A program made the position numbers and the translations under genes. DNA of 14,368 nt. It comes from Acidulodesulfobacterium_A sp049965795. Its GTDB lineage: Bacteria > SZUA-79 > Acidulodesulfobacterales > Acidulodesulfobacteraceae. Each line of letters begins with the position of its first letter. Positions within the stretch are counted from its first letter, which is position 1. This document shows positions 14,233-14,368 of the stretch, in pieces. A model generated the notes under the pieces. It saw only the letters and a program-made list of their open reading frames with translations, had not been told where the DNA came from and did no database searches. The stretch is taken from assembly GCA_049965795.1 (NCBI GenBank), contig JBMFVW010000034.1, positions 1 through 14,368 on the forward strand. The letters are read 5' to 3'.

Positions 14233-14261
14233 TTGCAATCCGGCTAAATAAATTATATAAT
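14233..14261 (+). promoter_or_regulatory. Promoter of the initiator tRNA gene
   Basis: TTGCAA (14233-14238) and a perfect TATAAT (14256-14261) are exactly 17 bases apart. Transcription would begin near 14268, about 16 bases before the mature tRNA 5' end. This is the best sigma-70-like promoter in the window. Confidence 0.7.
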
Positions 14262-14283
14262 AATTATTCTGCAAATAAAATAT

Positions 14284-14360
<77 letters not shown>

Positions 14361-14368
14361 TTAAAAAC

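Overview
The window reads as part of an AT-rich genome of a diderm (Gram-negative-type) bacterium. The evidence is a secreted beta-barrel-like protein ending in phenylalanine, bacterial -35/-10 promoters, Shine-Dalgarno sites and an initiator tRNA with the bacterial C1:A72 mismatch. Several proteins resemble versions common in Desulfobacterota and related anaerobic or acidophilic lineages, but this placement is a guess from protein flavour. No rRNA or marker gene here fixes the taxonomy.

Layout: all protein genes lie on the minus strand except otsB. From right to left in their transcription direction they are: a CPA1-type cation/proton antiporter, the HtpX membrane protease, a GatB/YqeY-domain protein and an outer-membrane beta-barrel candidate. 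Then comes the plus-strand otsB (trehalose-6-phosphate phosphatase), divergent from otsA. A compact minus-strand run follows: otsA, an MscS-type mechanosensitive channel, a DUF5752-like protein, treT, an aquaporin-family channel, glucose 1-dehydrogenase and a GH15 glucoamylase. The 5' end of a FAD/NAD disulfide oxidoreductase gene runs off the left edge. On the far right are a MITE-like inverted-repeat element, a clear TTGCAA-N17-TATAAT promoter and tRNA-fMet(CAT).

The core (about 422-10202) looks like one osmoadaptation and polyglucan-to-trehalose island. The glucoamylase would release free glucose from a glycogen-like polymer. TreT can join free glucose to NDP-glucose to make trehalose, while OtsA/OtsB make trehalose from glucose-6-phosphate. 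Glucose dehydrogenase offers an oxidative drain for free glucose. The MscS channel and aquaporin handle rapid solute release and water flux. The least understood member is the DUF5752-like protein. Its start overlaps the end of mscS, and it appears to be built from two copies of the same fold unit.

The right-hand genes (antiporter, HtpX, YqeY-like) fit ion homeostasis, membrane quality control and translation-related housekeeping. Two related repeat copies, one a complete inverted repeat and one a single arm, lie in this half and suggest a small non-autonomous mobile or REP-like family.
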